Shown here: positions 6,582 through 7,561 of the stretch, one piece after another
How the letters are laid out: every line of letters starts with the position of its first letter
How positions within the stretch are numbered: position 1 is the first letter of the stretch
The notes under the pieces: model-generated
The model's input: only the letters and a program-made list of their open reading frames with translations
Told to the model about the DNA's origin: nothing
Databases searched by the model: none
Made by a program: the position numbers and the translations under genes
From: an archaeon
Lineage (GTDB): Archaea > Methanobacteriota > Methanobacteria > Methanobacteriales > Methanobacteriaceae
Assembly (NCBI GenBank): GCA_024409185.1
Contig: JAKSUD010000043.1
Span: 1-7,561, forward strand
Length of the DNA: 7,561 nucleotides
Direction: 5' to 3'

Positions 6582-7561
6582 TTACATTGAAGAAACAAAA
6601 TCTGCTAATTGATTTAAAGTACTTACTTCGTAAACTTTAGCTCCTGCATCTGTGTATAAAGAAACACAACTATCTACAACATCCCATTTCTTTTTATCTT
6701 CAGGATTAAGTATAATAACCTTTTTAGCGAGTTTAGACATTTCTCTAATAAGATTTACACTTGCAGGAATTCCATCTACTTTAGGACCTGCCCAATCTCT
6801 ACAATCAGAGAGGATTATTACATAAGACTTTTTACTAATATTTGTTTGTTCCATAAAGGAATTAAATGCAGAATACATATCTGAAGTTCCACGAACCATT
6901 GCATTTCTCATACGTAATAATCTAATTTCAGAAAATGCATCAACCATATACTTTTCTTTAAGAAATTCTGTAGTTTCAATAGCTTTATTATCAAACTCAA
7001 ACATTCTTGAATGTTTAAAAGAAGACTGACAAGCAAACATTAACATGAAAAACCAACTACTAATCCATTCACAAGACCCACTAATATCATTTAAGAAAAG
7101 ATGCTCTTTTTTATGAGGATGTGGTTTAACATTAACAAGATCAATTGGAACTCCACCATATTTCATATTTCGTCTCATTGTACGGCGAATATCAATTTTA
7201 TGAGATGTTGCAAGTCTTGCTCTTCTTGAATGTTTATTAGCTATTCTTTTACCTAATTCTTGACATAATTCAAAAACCCGTTGATCAAATTCATTTAAAG
7301 TAGTTAAATCTTTATTTAAGATTTCATTATCTCTCTCAAGATTTTTATAATCATCAAAAGGAAGAGGTTTATTTATTTTTTTAACATATTCTAAAGATTG
7401 CATTTTACTTTGAGTAGTATTTTTAATAGTTTTTTTACTTAGTTTAAACTTATTAGAATTAATTTTAGCCTTACTCATATGTTCTGTTTTTCTTGCAATC
7501 TCTTCAGAAATTGTTGCAGCAGGTTTTTCTAAAAAAGTTATAGCAAATGCTTCATCAAATT
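6582..7561 (-). CDS. CoxE-like von Willebrand factor A domain protein, 5' end outside the window
   Basis: The reading frame is open from the right edge to TAA 6582-6584, so the gene is partial. Numbered from the ATG at 7478, the metal-ion-dependent adhesion site is visible: DISGS at 131-135 (DxSxS), the threonine in RGTSD at 196-200, and D225 in VIILSDCRDW. The arrangement, with a basic stretch of paired arginines before it (SRRARLA, DIRRTMRR), is that of CoxE-like VWA proteins. These usually work with a MoxR-type AAA+ ATPase to assemble or activate metalloenzymes or other complexes. No ATPase is visible here, but it may lie just beyond the right edge. The ATG at 7478 has no ribosome binding site, and 27 further in-frame codons without a stop precede it, so it is probably internal. 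No membrane segment or signal peptide is seen. The target complex is unknown. Confidence 0.8.
   Translation of the reverse strand, partial: FDEAFAITFLEKPAATISEEIARKTEHMSKAKINSNKFKLSKKTIKNTTQSKMQSLEYVKKINKPLPFDDYKNLERDNEILNKDLTTLNEFDQRVFELCQELGKRIANKHSRRARLATSHKIDIRRTMRRNMKYGGVPIDLVNVKPHPHKKEHLFLNDISGSCEWISSWFFMLMFACQSSFKHSRMFEFDNKAIETTEFLKEKYMVDAFSEIRLLRMRNAMVRGTSDMYSAFNSFMEQTNISKKSYVIILSDCRDWAGPKVDGIPASVNLIREMSKLAKKVIILNPEDKKKWDVVDSCVSLYTDAGAKVYEVSTLNQLADFVSSM

Noticed and set aside
1..7561. CRISPR array, insertion sequence, prophage or defence island
   Set aside because: No spaced direct repeats, transposase, integrase or nuclease genes were found; all the genes fit core or conserved archaeal families.

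Overview
The window is very AT-rich throughout. Its gene content is archaeal: an archaeosine-pathway radical SAM protein, a TtuA/NcsA-type tRNA thiolase next to a ubiquitin-like sulfur carrier, and a DUF89 phosphatase. Short AT-only intergenic regions, oligo-T stretches after stop codons and GGAG/AGGA-type ribosome binding sites point to a methanogen of the Methanobacteriales, most likely Methanobrevibacter or a close relative such as Methanosphaera. The genus is an inference from composition and gene content, not a database match. No rRNA, tRNA, CRISPR array, transposase, integrase or phage gene is visible, so this looks like chromosomal backbone.

Layout, left to right. Positions 1-301 are a non-coding AT-rich leader with no ATG on either strand. 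Three plus-strand genes follow: the RaSEA-type archaeosine enzyme (302-1390), a six-helix DUF308/HdeD-like membrane protein with a TTG start (1558-2046, followed by a hairpin-T terminator candidate), and a HIGH-motif nucleotidyltransferase with an unassigned C-terminal half (2182-3471). A 39-bp convergent junction separates these from the minus-strand genes. In their own order of transcription those are: a CoxE-like VWA protein that runs off the right edge (7561-6582), the TtuA/NcsA thiolase (6434-5517), its putative MoaD/ThiS/SAMP-like sulfur carrier (5469-5269), a DUF89 phosphatase (5196 or 5163 to 4333), and a Rossmann/DUF1932 dehydrogenase broken by a one-base frameshift (4313-3511).

Working together: the thiolase and the carrier form a plausible tRNA 2-thiouridine pair, with the carrier delivering sulfur to the PP-loop enzyme. 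RaSEA acts on another tRNA modification (position 15 archaeosine), and the HIGH-family nucleotidyltransferase resembles bacterial TmcAL, so three of the loci may concern tRNA modification. The DUF89 and DUF1932 genes look cotranscribed (19-bp gap with a good ribosome binding site).

The most notable points are defects or annotation traps. The DUF1932 gene has lost one base, apparently from a G run, and its C-terminal 149 codons continue in another frame. The DUF89 gene has its conserved CxxC amino terminus in frame upstream of the first ATG, with ATA where the start codon should be. The VWA gene is open to the window edge, so its apparent ATG is probably internal. I see no convincing novel system; the undescribed material is mainly the C-terminal half of the HIGH-family nucleotidyltransferase and the unusual DUF89 start.
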